A DNA stretch of 57,669 nucleotides, taken from contig JAFMBY010000005.1 in NCBI GenBank assembly GCA_017858135.1, positions 1-57,669 on the forward strand, read 5' to 3'. Each line of letters opens with the position of its first letter. The first letter of the stretch is position 1. The position numbers and the translations under genes were made by a program. The stretch comes from Porticoccaceae bacterium (GTDB lineage: Bacteria > Pseudomonadota > Gammaproteobacteria > Pseudomonadales > Porticoccaceae). Shown here in pieces: positions 1-11,239 of this stretch. Under the pieces are notes generated by a model, which saw only the letters and a list, made by a program, of their open reading frames with translations, was not told the origin of the DNA and did no database searches.

Positions 1-586
1 ACATAAAGCCTAAGGATATTAGGCCTACAGTGATAAATACGATGCCCAGCCCCTGCAGGCCTTCTGGAATATCGCTATATTTTAATTTTTCTCGAATTCC
101 GGCGAGAACGACGATTGCCAAGGCCCAAGAGGTACCGGAGCCAAAGCCGTAAACCACACTTTCGGTGAAGTTGTAACCGCGCTCAGCCATCAACAAAGAG
201 CCACCAAGAATGGCACAGTTCACGGTAATCAGCGGCAGAAACACGCCGAGGGCGTTGTACAGTGCCGGCACATACTTGTCGAGAAACATTTCCAGTATCT
301 GCACGATGGCGGCGATAACACCGATAAAACACAGGTAGACCAAAAAGCTCAGATCAACATCTGGCAGACCGGCCCAAGCCAGTGCGCCATCGGATAACAG
401 GTAACCAAGCAGCAGGTTGTTTACTGGTACGGTAATGGTCTGTACTACGATCACTGCAATACCCAAACCGAATGCTGCATTGATCTTCTTCGACAGCGCC
501 AGGTAGGTACACATACCCAAGAACAGACTCAGGGCAATGTTGTCGATAAAGATCGAGCGGACTAACAAACTCAAATAATATTCCAT
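1..586 (-). CDS. nqrE: Na+-translocating NADH:quinone reductase subunit E (3' end missing)
   Basis: This is an integral membrane subunit of the Na+-NQR complex, which oxidises NADH, reduces ubiquinone and pumps Na+ outward. About 195 codons are visible and the reading frame runs off the left edge; the family is about 200 residues, so only a few residues are missing. The translation begins [20 protein letters not shown] and consists of hydrophobic helices, with the paired-Cys segments typical of NqrD/NqrE ([15 protein letters not shown]) that in this family hold an iron centre. Its ATG shares one base with the nqrD stop (TAATG), indicating translational coupling. nqrF would be expected just beyond the window edge. 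Confidence 0.95.
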   Translation of the reverse strand, partial: MEYYLSLLVRSIFIDNIALSLFLGMCTYLALSKKINAAFGLGIAVIVVQTITVPVNNLLLGYLLSDGALAWAGLPDVDLSFLVYLCFIGVIAAIVQILEMFLDKYVPALYNALGVFLPLITVNCAILGGSLLMAERGYNFTESVVYGFGSGTSWALAIVVLAGIREKLKYSDIPEGLQGLGIVFITVGLISLGFM

Positions 587-1248
587 TACGCAACCTCGCT
601 CGAACGGCTATTCGCGGTGATCTTAAAGTCCGGCTGTTCTACCTGATCCTTCTTGCTGACGCGAAGAACCCAGATAAACAGACCAATTAAGAAGAAGGCG
701 CTGGGGGGCATCAACATCATGCCGTTGGCAACATACCAGCCACCGTCGGTGCTGACCTGGAGGACTTCGTAGCCCCACAACTTGCCGGCACCAAACAGTT
801 CACGAAAGAATGCGACAATCATCAGTACCACACTGTAACCGAGACCATTGCCTATACCGTCTAAGAAGCTCGGCAGCGGTGGGTTTTTCATGGCAAAGGC
901 TTCAGCGCGACCCATCACAATACAGTTGGTAATAATCAGTCCAACAAAGACCGACAGCTGCTTGCTGATATCGTAGGCCACGGCCTTGAGCACCTGGTCG
1001 ACAACAATTACCAGCGAGGCAATGATGGTCATCTGCACAATAATACGGATGCTATTGGGAATATGGTTGCGAATAAGCGACACAAACAGGTTTGAAAATG
1101 CGGTTACCACGGTCAGTGCCAAGCACATTACAAAAGCGACCTTCATACTTGAGGTCACGGCCAGTGCAGAACAGATACCCAGTATCTGCAGTGCAATGGG
1201 ATTGTTGGTGAATACAGGCTCGAGTAGCGTATCTTTCATCTTAGCCAT
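586..1248 (-). CDS. nqrD: Na+-translocating NADH:quinone reductase subunit D
   Basis: Membrane subunit of Na+-NQR, homologous to and pseudo-symmetric with NqrE. The 220 residues match the usual family length. There are about six hydrophobic segments, with the family Cys motifs visible as GICSALAV (near residue 28) and [13 protein letters not shown] (near residue 107). It sits between nqrC (3-bp gap upstream) and nqrE (1-base overlap downstream) in one operon. No irregularities seen. Confidence 0.97.
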   Translation of the reverse strand: MAKMKDTLLEPVFTNNPIALQILGICSALAVTSSMKVAFVMCLALTVVTAFSNLFVSLIRNHIPNSIRIIVQMTIIASLVIVVDQVLKAVAYDISKQLSVFVGLIITNCIVMGRAEAFAMKNPPLPSFLDGIGNGLGYSVVLMIVAFFRELFGAGKLWGYEVLQVSTDGGWYVANGMMLMPPSAFFLIGLFIWVLRVSKKDQVEQPDFKITANSRSSEVA

Positions 1249-1251
1249 GGA

Positions 1252-2019
1252 TTATGCCTCCCCTGTTTTCAAATGACTTATCAGTGGTGAGAACCCTGAA
1301 TCACCCAGCCAGTAGCGCACCAGATTATCCACACCACGAGTGGTTAAGGTCGCACCGGCGAGACCATCGATCTGAGACTCGGAACCTGCACGGTTCATAT
1401 CCGCCTTACCTTTTAATACAGTGATCGCCAAGTCGCCGGCGTTGTAGGCTTTCTTGCCCACCCAGCTGGCTTTCCATTTAGGGTTGTCAATCTCACCACC
1501 GAGACCCGGCGTTTCGGCATGCTCATAAAAACCAATACCGGCAACAGTCTCGAGATCGGATTCCAGAGCGATAAAGCCGTACAGCGTTGACCAAAGACCA
1601 TAGCCTTTGATCGGCAGAATGATTTTCTCAAGACCCTGCTCGCCTTCCACTATGTAGACAGTGGCGAAATTGGCACGACGCTTAATCTTGGCAATATCTT
1701 CGTCACCGGAAAGAGCGACCGACTGTGCCGGATCTTTAGAGGCTTTGCGCTGATCATAGACAGCGGGGTCAACTGCATCGCTAAAGCGACCCGTTTCCAT
1801 ATCGACAATACGGGTCGTAATCTGCTGAAACTGAGTCTCAACATCAATACCGGCTTTTAATAAGCCCGCAGAGGCGAGAATATTGGTTTTTAAATCCAAT
1901 ACCTTATTCGCGTCCTGCATCGGTCGCAGTATCACCGCGGCGCTGGATACGACTACTGCGCAGACAACGCAGAGCAGTGCGGCAACGCCAAACGTTTTCT
2001 TAATAGAGTCACTAGCCAC
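1252..2019 (-). CDS. nqrC: Na+-translocating NADH:quinone reductase subunit C
   Basis: Subunit carrying a covalently attached FMN. It has one N-terminal membrane anchor (about residues 9-30) followed by a periplasmic FMN-binding domain. The flavinylation motif is visible as LAGATLTT, with the acceptor threonine at about T224 in this numbering (family consensus S/T-G-A-T; here an Ala replaces the leading Ser/Thr). The start is GTG and overlaps the end of nqrB by 8 bases. FMN attachment in the family needs ApbE, which is not in this window. Confidence 0.97.
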   Translation of the reverse strand: MASDSIKKTFGVAALLCVVCAVVVSSAAVILRPMQDANKVLDLKTNILASAGLLKAGIDVETQFQQITTRIVDMETGRFSDAVDPAVYDQRKASKDPAQSVALSGDEDIAKIKRRANFATVYIVEGEQGLEKIILPIKGYGLWSTLYGFIALESDLETVAGIGFYEHAETPGLGGEIDNPKWKASWVGKKAYNAGDLAITVLKGKADMNRAGSESQIDGLAGATLTTRGVDNLVRYWLGDSGFSPLISHLKTGEA

Positions 2020-3205
2020 GGGCTAATCTCCTTTTGATATTTCCTTGAACCACAGCATGATCGAACAGTGGTGCAAACAGGTTGGCAAACAGAATCGCCA
2101 GCATCATGCCCTCTGGGAAAGCCGGGTTAACCACACGAATCAAGATCACCATGACACCGATCAGCATGCCATACCAGAACTTGCCGGTGTTGGTCATTGC
2201 TGCAGATACGGGGTCGGTAGCCATAAAGATTGCGCCGAAGGCAAATCCGCCGATCACCCAGTGCCAGTAGAATGGCAAGGCAAACATTGGGTTGGTGGAG
2301 TCAATCGTGTTAAACAGCATCGACAGCAGTGCCGAGCCCAGTAGAACACCACCAACGATGCGCCATGAAGCAATACGCATCACCAGCAGCACCACGCCGC
2401 CGAGCATAATGGCTAGGGTCGATGTTTCACCGATGGAGCCGTGAATAGTACCGATAAAGGCTGACATCCAGGTTACGCTCTGCTCGAGACCCGCCATACC
2501 CGCAGTAGCCGCCACAGACAACATGGTTGCGCCAGTGTAACCGTCGACCGCAGTCCATACCGCGTCACCAGACATATAGGCTGGGTAGGCAAAGTAAAGG
2601 AATGCGCGACCGGTGAGGGCTGGGTTGAGGAAGTTCTTACCGGTGCCGCCGAATACTTCCTTACCAATGACAATACCGAAGCTGATACCTACAGCGACCA
2701 TCCACAGCGGCAGATCAGGAGGACAGCAAAGAGCAAAGAGTACCGAGGTGACAAAGAAGCCTTCGTTGACTTCGTGGCCGCGAACACTGGCAAACAAGAC
2801 TTCCCAGAAACCGCCGACTATAAAGGTAACCATGTATATAGGTAGAAAGTAAGCCGCACCGTGAACTAGGTTGTCCCAGACACTGGTCGGATCGTAACCG
2901 GCTAACATGGCGATAAACACACCGCGCCCGCCTTCCTGAGCCAACATGCCCATTTCCAGCATGATGGTATTGGCCTGAAAGCCGACGTTCCACATACCAA
3001 AGAACATAGTTGGGAAGGTCGCCATCCAAACCGTGATCATGACCCGCTTAAGGTCGATGGAATCACGCACATGGGAACTGTTCTTAGTTACATCTGATGG
3101 CTTAAATAAAGCGGTATCAACCGCTTCGTAAAGTGCATACCATTTTTCCCACTTGCCGCCTTTGTGGAAATTAGGTTCTAACTTATCGAGAAGATTACGT
3201 AACAT
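2012..3205 (-). CDS. nqrB: Na+-translocating NADH:quinone reductase subunit B
   Basis: Large polytopic subunit of Na+-NQR that holds a covalent FMN and riboflavin and forms much of the Na+ path. The 397 residues match the family. The flavinylation motif YTGATMLS is visible, with the acceptor at about T227, equivalent to T236 of Vibrio NqrB. The N-terminus ([20 protein letters not shown]) is typical. The gap to nqrA is 4 bases and the gene overlaps nqrC by 8 bases, so it is a tightly coupled operon member. Confidence 0.98.
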   Translation of the reverse strand: MLRNLLDKLEPNFHKGGKWEKWYALYEAVDTALFKPSDVTKNSSHVRDSIDLKRVMITVWMATFPTMFFGMWNVGFQANTIMLEMGMLAQEGGRGVFIAMLAGYDPTSVWDNLVHGAAYFLPIYMVTFIVGGFWEVLFASVRGHEVNEGFFVTSVLFALCCPPDLPLWMVAVGISFGIVIGKEVFGGTGKNFLNPALTGRAFLYFAYPAYMSGDAVWTAVDGYTGATMLSVAATAGMAGLEQSVTWMSAFIGTIHGSIGETSTLAIMLGGVVLLVMRIASWRIVGGVLLGSALLSMLFNTIDSTNPMFALPFYWHWVIGGFAFGAIFMATDPVSAAMTNTGKFWYGMLIGVMVILIRVVNPAFPEGMMLAILFANLFAPLFDHAVVQGNIKRRLARG

Positions 3206-3209
3206 GGTC

Positions 3210-4550
3210 TTAACCCTCCTTCTCTATTTTGGTCAAATTATCACGCAGGATTGGGCCGTACTCGTGCTTGCCTACACAGACATAGCTGTAGAGGCCGACA
3301 TCGTCTTCGTCCAATTCCAGACAACCGAGTTTCTGTGCCATTTCCGTGTCACCAACAATCAGTGATCGCAACAGCTGAACCGGCAAGATATCCAGAGCAG
3401 TGACATCTTCGTAGCCACCTACAGGCACCATGGCGCGCTCGCTGCCGTTAGTGCTGGAGGTCATATTGAAAAGTTTCTTGCTCAGGGAGGAAACAAAGAT
3501 CGGTAGTGCTGAGTGCTTATCAAAGCCCGCTCTCAGATAGTGCAGGAAGTCGCGCTCGCGGCCTTCACGGATAACCGAGACCTGGCTGTGATAGCGGCCC
3601 AAAAAGGCGAACTCTCCGGCGGCTTTGCGACCCGATAGAACAGAACCGGAAATCACTCGATTCTCATCGTCCTTCAGTTCACCAATCACAAGCTGGTTAA
3701 GGTTGGCACCCAATTGCGTTTTAAGCAGTCTCGGCTTGTTGACCTGAGGGCCGGCCAATGCAACAACTCTAGTACTGTCAATTGCGCCGCTAGTAAACAG
3801 AGCACCGATAGCAATCACATCTTGATAACCAATGGTCCAAACGGTTTTCTCAGCGCTGACAGGATCAATAAAGTGAATATGGGTTCCGGCGAGACCTGCT
3901 GGATGGGGACCAGCAAAGCTGTGAGCCTGAACACCATCAATCGCATCGCCAACTACCGTTGCATCAGCTGCACTGCAAAGATGCACCGGGCCATCGGTCA
4001 AACGTGTCAGCACGGTTAAGCCATTGGCAAAGTCATCGCTGCGTTGAGCAATAATCGGGGCTGGGTCAGCCGCCAGTGGATTAGTATCCATGGCGGTAAC
4101 AAAAATAGATGAGGGACTGGATTCTGGCGCCGGCACTCGAGCAAAAGGACGTGTACGCAATGACACCCACTGGCCAGAGTTAACCAGATTCTCAACCACT
4201 AGACTGCGATCCAGCGAAGCGAGCTGGTCTGAGCTGTATTGAGCAAAGCTTTCAGCCTCTGTGCCGTCTATATCAATCACTAACGACTGAAACACGCGTC
4301 GCTCGCCGCGATTAATGGCGACAACAACCCCTGCTGCAGGAGCCGTGTACTTAACGCCGGTGGTTTTTTTATCGGTAAACAGTAACTGACCCAACTTGAC
4401 GCGATCACCTTCGCGCACAGCCATGGTTGGCTTCATGCCTGGATAGTCAAAACCGACTACCGCAACCTGGCCTATCACTGGGCCATCGTGAACAACCTGC
4501 TCTGGGTTACCAGCGATGGGCAGGTCTAATCCGCGACGGATTTTTATCAT
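3210..4550 (-). CDS. nqrA: Na+-translocating NADH:quinone reductase subunit A
   Basis: Peripheral cytoplasmic subunit of Na+-NQR and first gene of the operon. The 446 residues begin [14 protein letters not shown], the family-typical start, with a biotinyl-lipoyl-like fold region near residues 40-80 and the C-terminal quinone reductase subunit-A region. ATG is preceded closely by an AGGTATCTCCT segment that includes a weak ribosome-binding site. The operon promoter must lie in the 340-base gap upstream (4551-4890). Confidence 0.97.
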   Translation of the reverse strand: MIKIRRGLDLPIAGNPEQVVHDGPVIGQVAVVGFDYPGMKPTMAVREGDRVKLGQLLFTDKKTTGVKYTAPAAGVVVAINRGERRVFQSLVIDIDGTEAESFAQYSSDQLASLDRSLVVENLVNSGQWVSLRTRPFARVPAPESSPSSIFVTAMDTNPLAADPAPIIAQRSDDFANGLTVLTRLTDGPVHLCSAADATVVGDAIDGVQAHSFAGPHPAGLAGTHIHFIDPVSAEKTVWTIGYQDVIAIGALFTSGAIDSTRVVALAGPQVNKPRLLKTQLGANLNQLVIGELKDDENRVISGSVLSGRKAAGEFAFLGRYHSQVSVIREGRERDFLHYLRAGFDKHSALPIFVSSLSKKLFNMTSSTNGSERAMVPVGGYEDVTALDILPVQLLRSLIVGDTEMAQKLGCLELDEDDVGLYSYVCVGKHEYGPILRDNLTKIEKEG

Positions 4551-4890
4551 AGGAGATACCTAATACTCAAAAATTGATATTTGGACTGTCAAACTGAATC
4601 GTCACAAGGTGGACAATTTAGGCCCGTCCTGCGGAGAAATTCAGTTTAGTGTCAGCACACAGAGGGAGTGCAATGTGTACCGCTTAAAGATCGGCGGGAT
4701 TATAAAGGTCTCGGCGCTGTGATTCCAGTCTGAAAGCGGCCAGAACAGCTAAACTTGCCATTATCTCGATAATTTATTTTAGCGGATTAGCGATTTCATC
4801 GAAGCGGCTGAGTAATACTAAAGGCGCTGGCTTCGGAGGCTCGACGCAGTGGCTGCGCCGAACCCCAAAACCCGGGAGTAATTGTCTCAC
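4551..4890. other. Intergenic region between nqrA and the GAPDH-like gene
   Basis: 340 bases without a supported gene. It must carry the nqr promoter (reading left) and the end of the GAPDH transcript. An imperfect hairpin (8-base arms with one mismatch, 4842-4860) lies just downstream of the GAPDH stop but has no T-tract, so I do not call it a terminator. No RNA gene or clear operator was recognised. Confidence 0.5.
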
Positions 4891-6360
4891 TTAAGACGAC
4901 TGCACCTTACTCGGATAACTCGGCCAGCTGACGCCGGCAAATTTTTCCAGACAGCGAACTACCTGGCAGCTATAACCAAATTCATTATCGTACCAGCAAT
5001 AAAGTACACAGCTATTACCGTCGACAATGGTGGCCTGCGAATCCAGCACACAGGCCTGACGCGAACCAACGAAATCAGTGGAGACCGCCTCAGTCGAAAT
5101 GGTGTAGCCAATTTGCTGCTGCAACTCAGAGTGCAGTGCTTTTTGGCGCATAAATTCATTTAGCTCTTCAACGCTAGTCTCACGCCCCAACTGTAGATTG
5201 AGGATCGCCATTGAAACATTGGGAGTCGGCACCCGAATCGCATTACCGGTCAACTTACCTTTGAGCTCGGGTATGGCTTTCGCCACTGCTTTGGCCGCAC
5301 CGGTGGACGTCAACACCATATTCAGCGCCGCACTGCGACCGCGACGCTCGCCTTTGTGGTAGTTGTCGATCAAGTTCTGATCGTTGGTATAGGCATGGAC
5401 GGTTTCGACGTGCCCGCTCTTAATTCCATATTCATCGAGCAGGCACTTGAGCACCGGCACAATGGCATTGGTCGTGCAGGAAGCGGCAGAGATAATCTTG
5501 CGATCAGGCGTAATTTCACTGTCATTGACCCCATAGACAATATTGGGAATATCATCACCAGCAGGTGCGGTCAGCAAGACTTTAGAGGCGCCCGGACGCA
5601 AATGGCCGCCGAGGCCAGCATTATCTTTCCAGACACCGGTATTATCGACAATTAATGCGTTGTTAATGCCGTACTCGGTATAGTCAATTTCTTCCGGCGA
5701 GTTGGCGTAGATCACCTTGACCGGATTGCCGTTGATCACCAGCATATTCTCTTCCTCGAGCGCACGAATCGTTCCCTTGAAGGAGCCATGTACCGAGTCG
5801 CGACGCAATAAAGCGGCACGTTTTTCCAGATCATTGTCGACCTTGCCTTTGCGAATAACGATCGCGCGCAGACGCAACACATCACCGCCACCCGCCTTAT
5901 CAATTAAGATTCGCGCGACCAAACGACCGATGCGTCCAAAGCCATAGAGCACCACATCCTGAGGCTGCGGCAGTGGCTTGATATCAGAGCCGATAATATC
6001 TTTCAGCTCCTCGGCAACAAACTCATCAATGCTGCGACCATTGCCAATACTCTGAAACTTAACCACCATTTTGCCCAGATCGATATGCGCAGGCCCAAGG
6101 TGCAAACGGGCAATAGCTTCGATCATCGGTGAGGAGTCAAATTCAGACAATTCATTCTGCTCGACCTGACGTACACGGCGATGGGATTTCATCAAGTCGG
6201 TGACCGACTTGTTCACCATGCTGTTGCCATACATATAGGTCGACACATTGCGTTCGCGATAGAGCTTGCCAATAATCGGGATCATGCCCTCGGCAAGTGC
6301 TTCACGCTGTTTCCAATCTTTAAAAAAATCGTCGGGGAGGGGTCTCTTCTGGTCAGTCAC
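4891..6360 (-). CDS. Glyceraldehyde-3-phosphate dehydrogenase, long N-terminally extended form
   Basis: NAD(P)-dependent oxidation of glyceraldehyde 3-phosphate to 1,3-bisphosphoglycerate, or the reverse reaction. It has 489 residues against about 335 for the classical enzyme; the extra ~125 residues are N-terminal and precede the Rossmann motif VVLYGFGRIGRLVAR. The catalytic motif SAASCTTNAIVP is intact with Cys at about 295, and the C-terminal WYDNEFGYS motif is present. The start is GTG with an AAAGGA ribosome-binding site 8 bases upstream. This long form next to mfd and nqr matches PA3001 of Pseudomonas as I remember it. Whether it serves glycolysis or gluconeogenesis cannot be read from sequence. 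Confidence 0.93.
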   Translation of the reverse strand: MTDQKRPLPDDFFKDWKQREALAEGMIPIIGKLYRERNVSTYMYGNSMVNKSVTDLMKSHRRVRQVEQNELSEFDSSPMIEAIARLHLGPAHIDLGKMVVKFQSIGNGRSIDEFVAEELKDIIGSDIKPLPQPQDVVLYGFGRIGRLVARILIDKAGGGDVLRLRAIVIRKGKVDNDLEKRAALLRRDSVHGSFKGTIRALEEENMLVINGNPVKVIYANSPEEIDYTEYGINNALIVDNTGVWKDNAGLGGHLRPGASKVLLTAPAGDDIPNIVYGVNDSEITPDRKIISAASCTTNAIVPVLKCLLDEYGIKSGHVETVHAYTNDQNLIDNYHKGERRGRSAALNMVLTSTGAAKAVAKAIPELKGKLTGNAIRVPTPNVSMAILNLQLGRETSVEELNEFMRQKALHSELQQQIGYTISTEAVSTDFVGSRQACVLDSQATIVDGNSCVLYCWYDNEFGYSCQVVRCLEKFAGVSWPSYPSKVQSS

Positions 6361-6568
6361 TGGCCGGTCCTTTTAACGCAGTTTTGTGGGGATCGTTATT
6401 ATCGTAAAGATTAGCCACACAAACAACAAAGAACAACTTTCGACCCGCTTATACAGACTATTGCCTCTATCTATCAATAGCCGACCGCGAGTAAAATAGC
6501 GCGCGCGGCACCCCACGTGCACCATTGGCGCAACCTAAACGCAATATTTAAACGATTATGTAGGTGTT

Positions 6569-9500
6569 ATGACAGTTTCAACTTCGGCGACAGTATCAAA
6601 TTCGGCATCACTTCTGAATTTGGGCTTAAGCGCCAGGCCAGGCGATAAAAATTATTGGGGTGAGCTACAAGCTGCTGGTCGTGCACTGGCCATCGCAGAA
6701 GCCGCGCAACAATTTGACGGACTCAGCGTACTGGTCACCGAAACTGCGCGCGAGGCATCGGCTCAGAGCCGGGCACTGGCATTTTTCAGTGCTCAGCAAC
6801 AACTGCCGATCCTCAACTTCCCGGACTGGGAAACTCTACCCTACGATATTTTCTCGCCGCATCAGGATATTGTCTCGGCGCGCCTGCAGACGCTCTCCAA
6901 TCTGCCCAATGCGCAACACGCCTTATTAATCGTGCCGCTACCGACGCTGATGCACCGACTGGCACCGACTGATTTTATTGCCTCAAGAACATTTGCCTAT
7001 CGCGTCGGCGAACTGCTCGACCGCGACCAACTTCAACAACAGTTATCCCGTGCCGGCTACAACCGTGTCGATACGGTTTATGAGCATGGCGAATACGCCT
7101 TCCGCGGTTCGCTGATCGATATTTATCCAATGGGCGCCAAGCGGCCTTTTCGTATTGACCTGCTCGATGACGAGATCGAGAGCCTGCGGTTATTCGATTC
7201 AGAGTCGCAGCGAACCTCTGAAAATGTCAGTCAGATTGAGTTGCTCCCGGCGCGTGAATTTCCCCTCGACAAACCGGCCTGTAACCAATTTTTAAATAAC
7301 TGGCACACACACTTTGATCAGGACCCAAGTAAATGTCCGGTCTACCGAGATATCAAAGATGGCATCGCACCACAGGGCATCGAATACTACCTGAGCCTGT
7401 TTTTTGATCAAACGGCCAGCCTCTTCGACTACCTGCCCGAGAAGGTACAACTGTTTAGCCATGTTGGAATTGAAGATGCCGCTCTCGCCTTCTGGCAGGA
7501 TACCAATGCCCGCTATGCCGAATATGGGGTTGATCCGACACGTCCGATCTTGCCGCCGAAAGAGCTGTTTCTCGGTGTGGAAGAGGTTTTTCACCAAATT
7601 AAACAGCTTCCGCGTACCGAGATTGACCGACAGCCGAGCAAAGCGGGCGCCGGCAGTGTCAACTTCAATCTACGCGCGGTACCCGATGTCGCGGTTAATT
7701 CCAAACTCAGCAATCCACTATCGAAACTACAGGAGTTTCTCGATGGTTTCAGTGGTCGCGTTTTATTTTGCGCCGAATCAGCCGGACGCCGCGAAGTCCT
7801 CGCTGGGCTACTAAAGAAAATCAATGTGATCGCCACTGAGGTAGACAACTGGCAGGCATTTATTGACAGCAGCGAACGCTTCTCGGTTACCACTTACCCT
7901 ATCGATCAAGGTGTCTACTGCCCAGACCAACACATCTGCCTGATCACTGAGGGCGAACTGTTTGGTCAACAGGTGATGCAGCGTCGGCGTCGTTCCAAGG
8001 CATCCGAGTCGCCCGACCATATTTTCAAAAGTTTGGCTGAGCTACAACACGGTGCCCCAGTGGTACATATGGATCATGGCGTCGGCCGCTTTCAAGGCTT
8101 GGTGACTCTCGAGGTCGATAAGTCGGTGCAGGAATTTCTGATGCTGGTCTATGCCAATGATGCCAAACTCTACGTTCCGGTGTCGTCGCTGCATCTGATC
8201 AGCCGTTTTGGCGGCAGTGATCAGTCAATGGCGCCGCTGCACAAACTCGGCACCGACAAATGGAACAAGGCCAAAGAGAAAGCCGCCAAACAGGTGCGCG
8301 ACACCGCCGTAGAACTGCTCGATATCTACGCTCGACGAGCGGCGCGTCAAGGCTTCGCCTGTGACAACAATGAAGAGGATTACCGCAAGTTCAGTGGCGA
8401 GTTTCCGTTTGAAGAAACTGCCGATCAACTTGAGGCCATCGAGGCCGTGCACCGCGACCTGCTCAGCCCGCAACCTATGGACCGACTGGTTTGTGGCGAT
8501 GTCGGCTTCGGTAAAACCGAAGTCGCCATGCGCGCCGCGTTTACTGCCGTCTCCAGCAGCAAGCAGGTCGTCATTTTGGTACCCACCACACTGCTTGCCC
8601 ACCAGCATCTGCAAAACTTTCGCGACCGCTTTGCCAACTGGCCGGTGACTATTGAAGAACTCTCACGCTTTCGCACAGCACAGGAACAAGAGCAGGTGAT
8701 TGCTGCGACCGAGAGCGGCAAAGTAGATATTCTTATCAGCACGCACAAATTACTCCACGCGCAGATCGACTTTAAACGCTTGGGGCTGCTGATCATTGAC
8801 GAAGAACACCGCTTCGGTGTGCGTCAAAAAGATAAAATTAAATCCCTGCGCAGCTCAGTCGATATTCTTACCATGACCGCGACACCGATTCCGCGCACAC
8901 TTAATTTATCCATGCATGCGGTGCGCGATCTGTCGATTATCGCCACACCGCCAGCGCGGCGCCTGTCGGTCAAAACGTTTATTCGGCAGCAGGAGGACCG
9001 CGTTACCCGCGAGGCGGTGCTGCGTGAAATTTTGCGCGGCGGTCAGGTTTACTTTTTGCACAACGATGTCAAAAGTATTCAGCGTACCGCTGACGAACTG
9101 CAGCAACTAGTGCCGGAGGCACGCATCAATACGGCCCATGGACAGATGCGTGAGCGCGAACTGGAACAGGTGATGTCGGACTTTTATCACCAGCGTTTTA
9201 ATGTGCTGGTCTGCACCACCATTATTGAAACCGGCATCGATATACCCAGCGCCAACACCATTCTGATTGAGCGCGCAGATAAATTTGGTCTGGCCCAGCT
9301 GCATCAATTGCGCGGTCGCGTGGGACGCTCTCACCACCAGGCCTATGCCTACTTATTGACCCCGCCGCCGAAAGCGATGACGGCCGATGCACTGAAACGA
9401 TTGGAAGCCATTTCAGCCGCAGACCATCTCGGCTCTGGATTTACCCTGGCGACCAATGATCTGGAAATTCGCGGCGCCGGCGAACTGCTCGGTGAAGAGC

Positions 9501-10063
9501 AGAGTGGCCATATTCAGGCGATTGGCTTTACCCTTTATCTGGAGATGTTGGAACGCGCGGTGAATGCCATCAAATCAGGCAAACAGCCAGAACTTGGCTC
9601 TGCTTTGGATCAGGGTATCGAGGTCAACCTGCACCTGCCGGCGTTGATTCCCGACGACTACCTGCCCGACGTCAACATGCGTCTGACGCTGTATAAGCGT
9701 CTCGCTAACTGCCAAACTGACAGAGATCTGTATGAATTACAGGTCGAGATGATCGATCGCTTTGGGCTCTTGCCGGACCCGCTTAAAACCTTATTTGAGC
9801 TGGCCAAACTGCGGCAAACAGGCGAACGACTTGGCCTGTTAAAAATTGAAGCGGGGCCCAATGGCGGAAGACTCAAATTTAGCGCCAGCACTCAGGTAGA
9901 ACCGATAACCATTATCAAAATGGTTCAGGCACAGCCGAGTACATTCCGCTTGCAAAATAATGATCAACTGAGTTTCACTATGGCGATGGAAAGTGCTGAA
10001 GAGCGTGTCGACAAGTTAACCGATATTCTCGATCAACTGATGCCCGTCGAGGACGATAGTTGA
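6569..10063 (+). CDS. mfd: Transcription-repair coupling factor
   Basis: ATP-dependent DNA translocase that removes stalled RNA polymerase from lesions and recruits UvrA. The 1164 residues are full length. Domain order is as in the family: N-terminal UvrB-homology region, RNA-polymerase interaction domain with GAPVVHMDHGVGRFQGL near 495-510, then the RecG-like helicase with Walker A GDVGFGKTE, DEEH box (LLIIDEEHRFG) and motif QLRGRVGRS, then the C-terminal UvrA-masking domain. ATG follows an AGGTGTT site. The stop codon is followed within 40 bases by the CsiV-type gene, so the two are probably cotranscribed. Confidence 0.98.
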   Translation: MTVSTSATVSNSASLLNLGLSARPGDKNYWGELQAAGRALAIAEAAQQFDGLSVLVTETAREASAQSRALAFFSAQQQLPILNFPDWETLPYDIFSPHQDIVSARLQTLSNLPNAQHALLIVPLPTLMHRLAPTDFIASRTFAYRVGELLDRDQLQQQLSRAGYNRVDTVYEHGEYAFRGSLIDIYPMGAKRPFRIDLLDDEIESLRLFDSESQRTSENVSQIELLPAREFPLDKPACNQFLNNWHTHFDQDPSKCPVYRDIKDGIAPQGIEYYLSLFFDQTASLFDYLPEKVQLFSHVGIEDAALAFWQDTNARYAEYGVDPTRPILPPKELFLGVEEVFHQIKQLPRTEIDRQPSKAGAGSVNFNLRAVPDVAVNSKLSNPLSKLQEFLDGFSGRVLFCAESAGRREVLAGLLKKINVIATEVDNWQAFIDSSERFSVTTYPIDQGVYCPDQHICLITEGELFGQQVMQRRRRSKASESPDHIFKSLAELQHGAPVVHMDHGVGRFQGLVTLEVDKSVQEFLMLVYANDAKLYVPVSSLHLISRFGGSDQSMAPLHKLGTDKWNKAKEKAAKQVRDTAVELLDIYARRAARQGFACDNNEEDYRKFSGEFPFEETADQLEAIEAVHRDLLSPQPMDRLVCGDVGFGKTEVAMRAAFTAVSSSKQVVILVPTTLLAHQHLQNFRDRFANWPVTIEELSRFRTAQEQEQVIAATESGKVDILISTHKLLHAQIDFKRLGLLIIDEEHRFGVRQKDKIKSLRSSVDILTMTATPIPRTLNLSMHAVRDLSIIATPPARRLSVKTFIRQQEDRVTREAVLREILRGGQVYFLHNDVKSIQRTADELQQLVPEARINTAHGQMRERELEQVMSDFYHQRFNVLVCTTIIETGIDIPSANTILIERADKFGLAQLHQLRGRVGRSHHQAYAYLLTPPPKAMTADALKRLEAISAADHLGSGFTLATNDLEIRGAGELLGEEQSGHIQAIGFTLYLEMLERAVNAIKSGKQPELGSALDQGIEVNLHLPALIPDDYLPDVNMRLTLYKRLANCQTDRDLYELQVEMIDRFGLLPDPLKTLFELAKLRQTGERLGLLKIEAGPNGGRLKFSASTQVEPITIIKMVQAQPSTFRLQNNDQLSFTMAMESAEERVDKLTDILDQLMPVEDDS

Positions 10064-10101
10064 GACCACAGCAGGACCGCGACAGCAAAGGATTTATAAC
10101 A

Positions 10102-11238
10102 ATGACGACTGACAATCAACAGGAACAATCGCGAGGAGTCATCGGCTTCTGGGTTTGCCTGTTATCGCTGATCAGCGGTCTGTGTGTCGCTCAGCAAGAC
10201 AACAACCTGCAGACTGAAGACGGCGCGTCCTGGTATCAGGTTGAAGTGATTATCTTCACACAGCAGGGCTATATCGGTGAAGAGCAACCGCCAAGAACGT
10301 ACAGCCTCGACTTTGCGGAAAATAGCCTCGAACTGATCGACGCCGATCAATTTAGAGAGCACAATTTCCCACTTGCCACCAGCGCTGTTATCTCCTTGCC
10401 TGCCGAGGGAGCAACCCCTTCTGTCATTGTTGACGATCCAGCGCCCATGAATACTGCGCAGGCAGTGCCTGGCGAGCTGGCACTGAACGCAGAAGAACAG
10501 AACCCACCCGACGAATATGATCTAGCTCGCATCAATGCAGAGGACGCTGTCTTTCTGGCTGAAAATCTCATCCAAAGCCAGACCGAGGCCAAACAAGAAT
10601 ATATTCCAGAATATGAGAAAACCTTCGTTAAACTGCAGCGCGATGTGCGCAATCTCAATGAAAGTTCTGCCGCCTTGGATCGCCAGAGTCAATACAACGT
10701 CGTCTTTCACGAAGCTTGGCGCTTTGAGGCAGATGAAAACGGCGAGGATCCCTGGGTTCTTATCAAGGCCGGCAAACCATTTCTCGATCGCTTCGAGCTT
10801 GAAGGCAGCTTGCGGTTTTACAAGTCGCGTTTCTTACACTTTCAGTCCGATCTCTGGCTATTGGAATTTGATCAACAAAACGATTCAGCGAACATGGTCG
10901 AACTGCCAGAATTCCCACTGCAAGCAGAGCCGACATTATCGGACCAACATATCATCGGTGAAATCCAGTTTGATCCAGCTAGTGTGGCAAACTTCTTTGT
11001 TGACGCCGCCGCGAACATTGACCCCTCTAACAGTGAATCACAGATAGTCGCGATAGAGGAACAGCCTAGACAATACCCGCTCAAGTCGCTGTGGACATTT
11101 GATCAATCGAAGCGTCTCGAAGAACAGCAGAGCTACTATATTGACCACCCCAAAATGGGCATTCTGTTGACTATCGCCCCCTATCAGCCAGAGCCGCTCA
11201 ACCCACCCCCAGAAGAGACACTACCGGACGCGCAGTAG
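10102..11238 (+). CDS. csiV: CsiV-family envelope protein
   Basis: Resembles the CsiV family (Pfam CsiV), described in Vibrio cholerae as a peptidoglycan-binding periplasmic protein needed for D-amino-acid-controlled cell shape. A hydrophobic signal segment lies at about residues 14-30, followed by the hallmark WYQVEVIIFTQ and, in the C-terminal half, VVFHEAWRF and GSLRFYKSRFLHFQSDLW. A longer in-frame reading would use TTG at 10060 overlapping the mfd stop; I prefer ATG 10102 because AAAGGA precedes it and a signal peptide follows. Position directly after mfd supports the call. The function in this organism is inferred. Confidence 0.82.
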   Translation: MTTDNQQEQSRGVIGFWVCLLSLISGLCVAQQDNNLQTEDGASWYQVEVIIFTQQGYIGEEQPPRTYSLDFAENSLELIDADQFREHNFPLATSAVISLPAEGATPSVIVDDPAPMNTAQAVPGELALNAEEQNPPDEYDLARINAEDAVFLAENLIQSQTEAKQEYIPEYEKTFVKLQRDVRNLNESSAALDRQSQYNVVFHEAWRFEADENGEDPWVLIKAGKPFLDRFELEGSLRFYKSRFLHFQSDLWLLEFDQQNDSANMVELPEFPLQAEPTLSDQHIIGEIQFDPASVANFFVDAAANIDPSNSESQIVAIEEQPRQYPLKSLWTFDQSKRLEEQQSYYIDHPKMGILLTIAPYQPEPLNPPPEETLPDAQ

Positions 11239-11239
11239 A

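Noticed and set aside
4842-4860. Imperfect hairpin downstream of the GAPDH-like gene
   Set aside because: One mismatch in short arms and no T-tract on the gene's strand, so not called a terminator.
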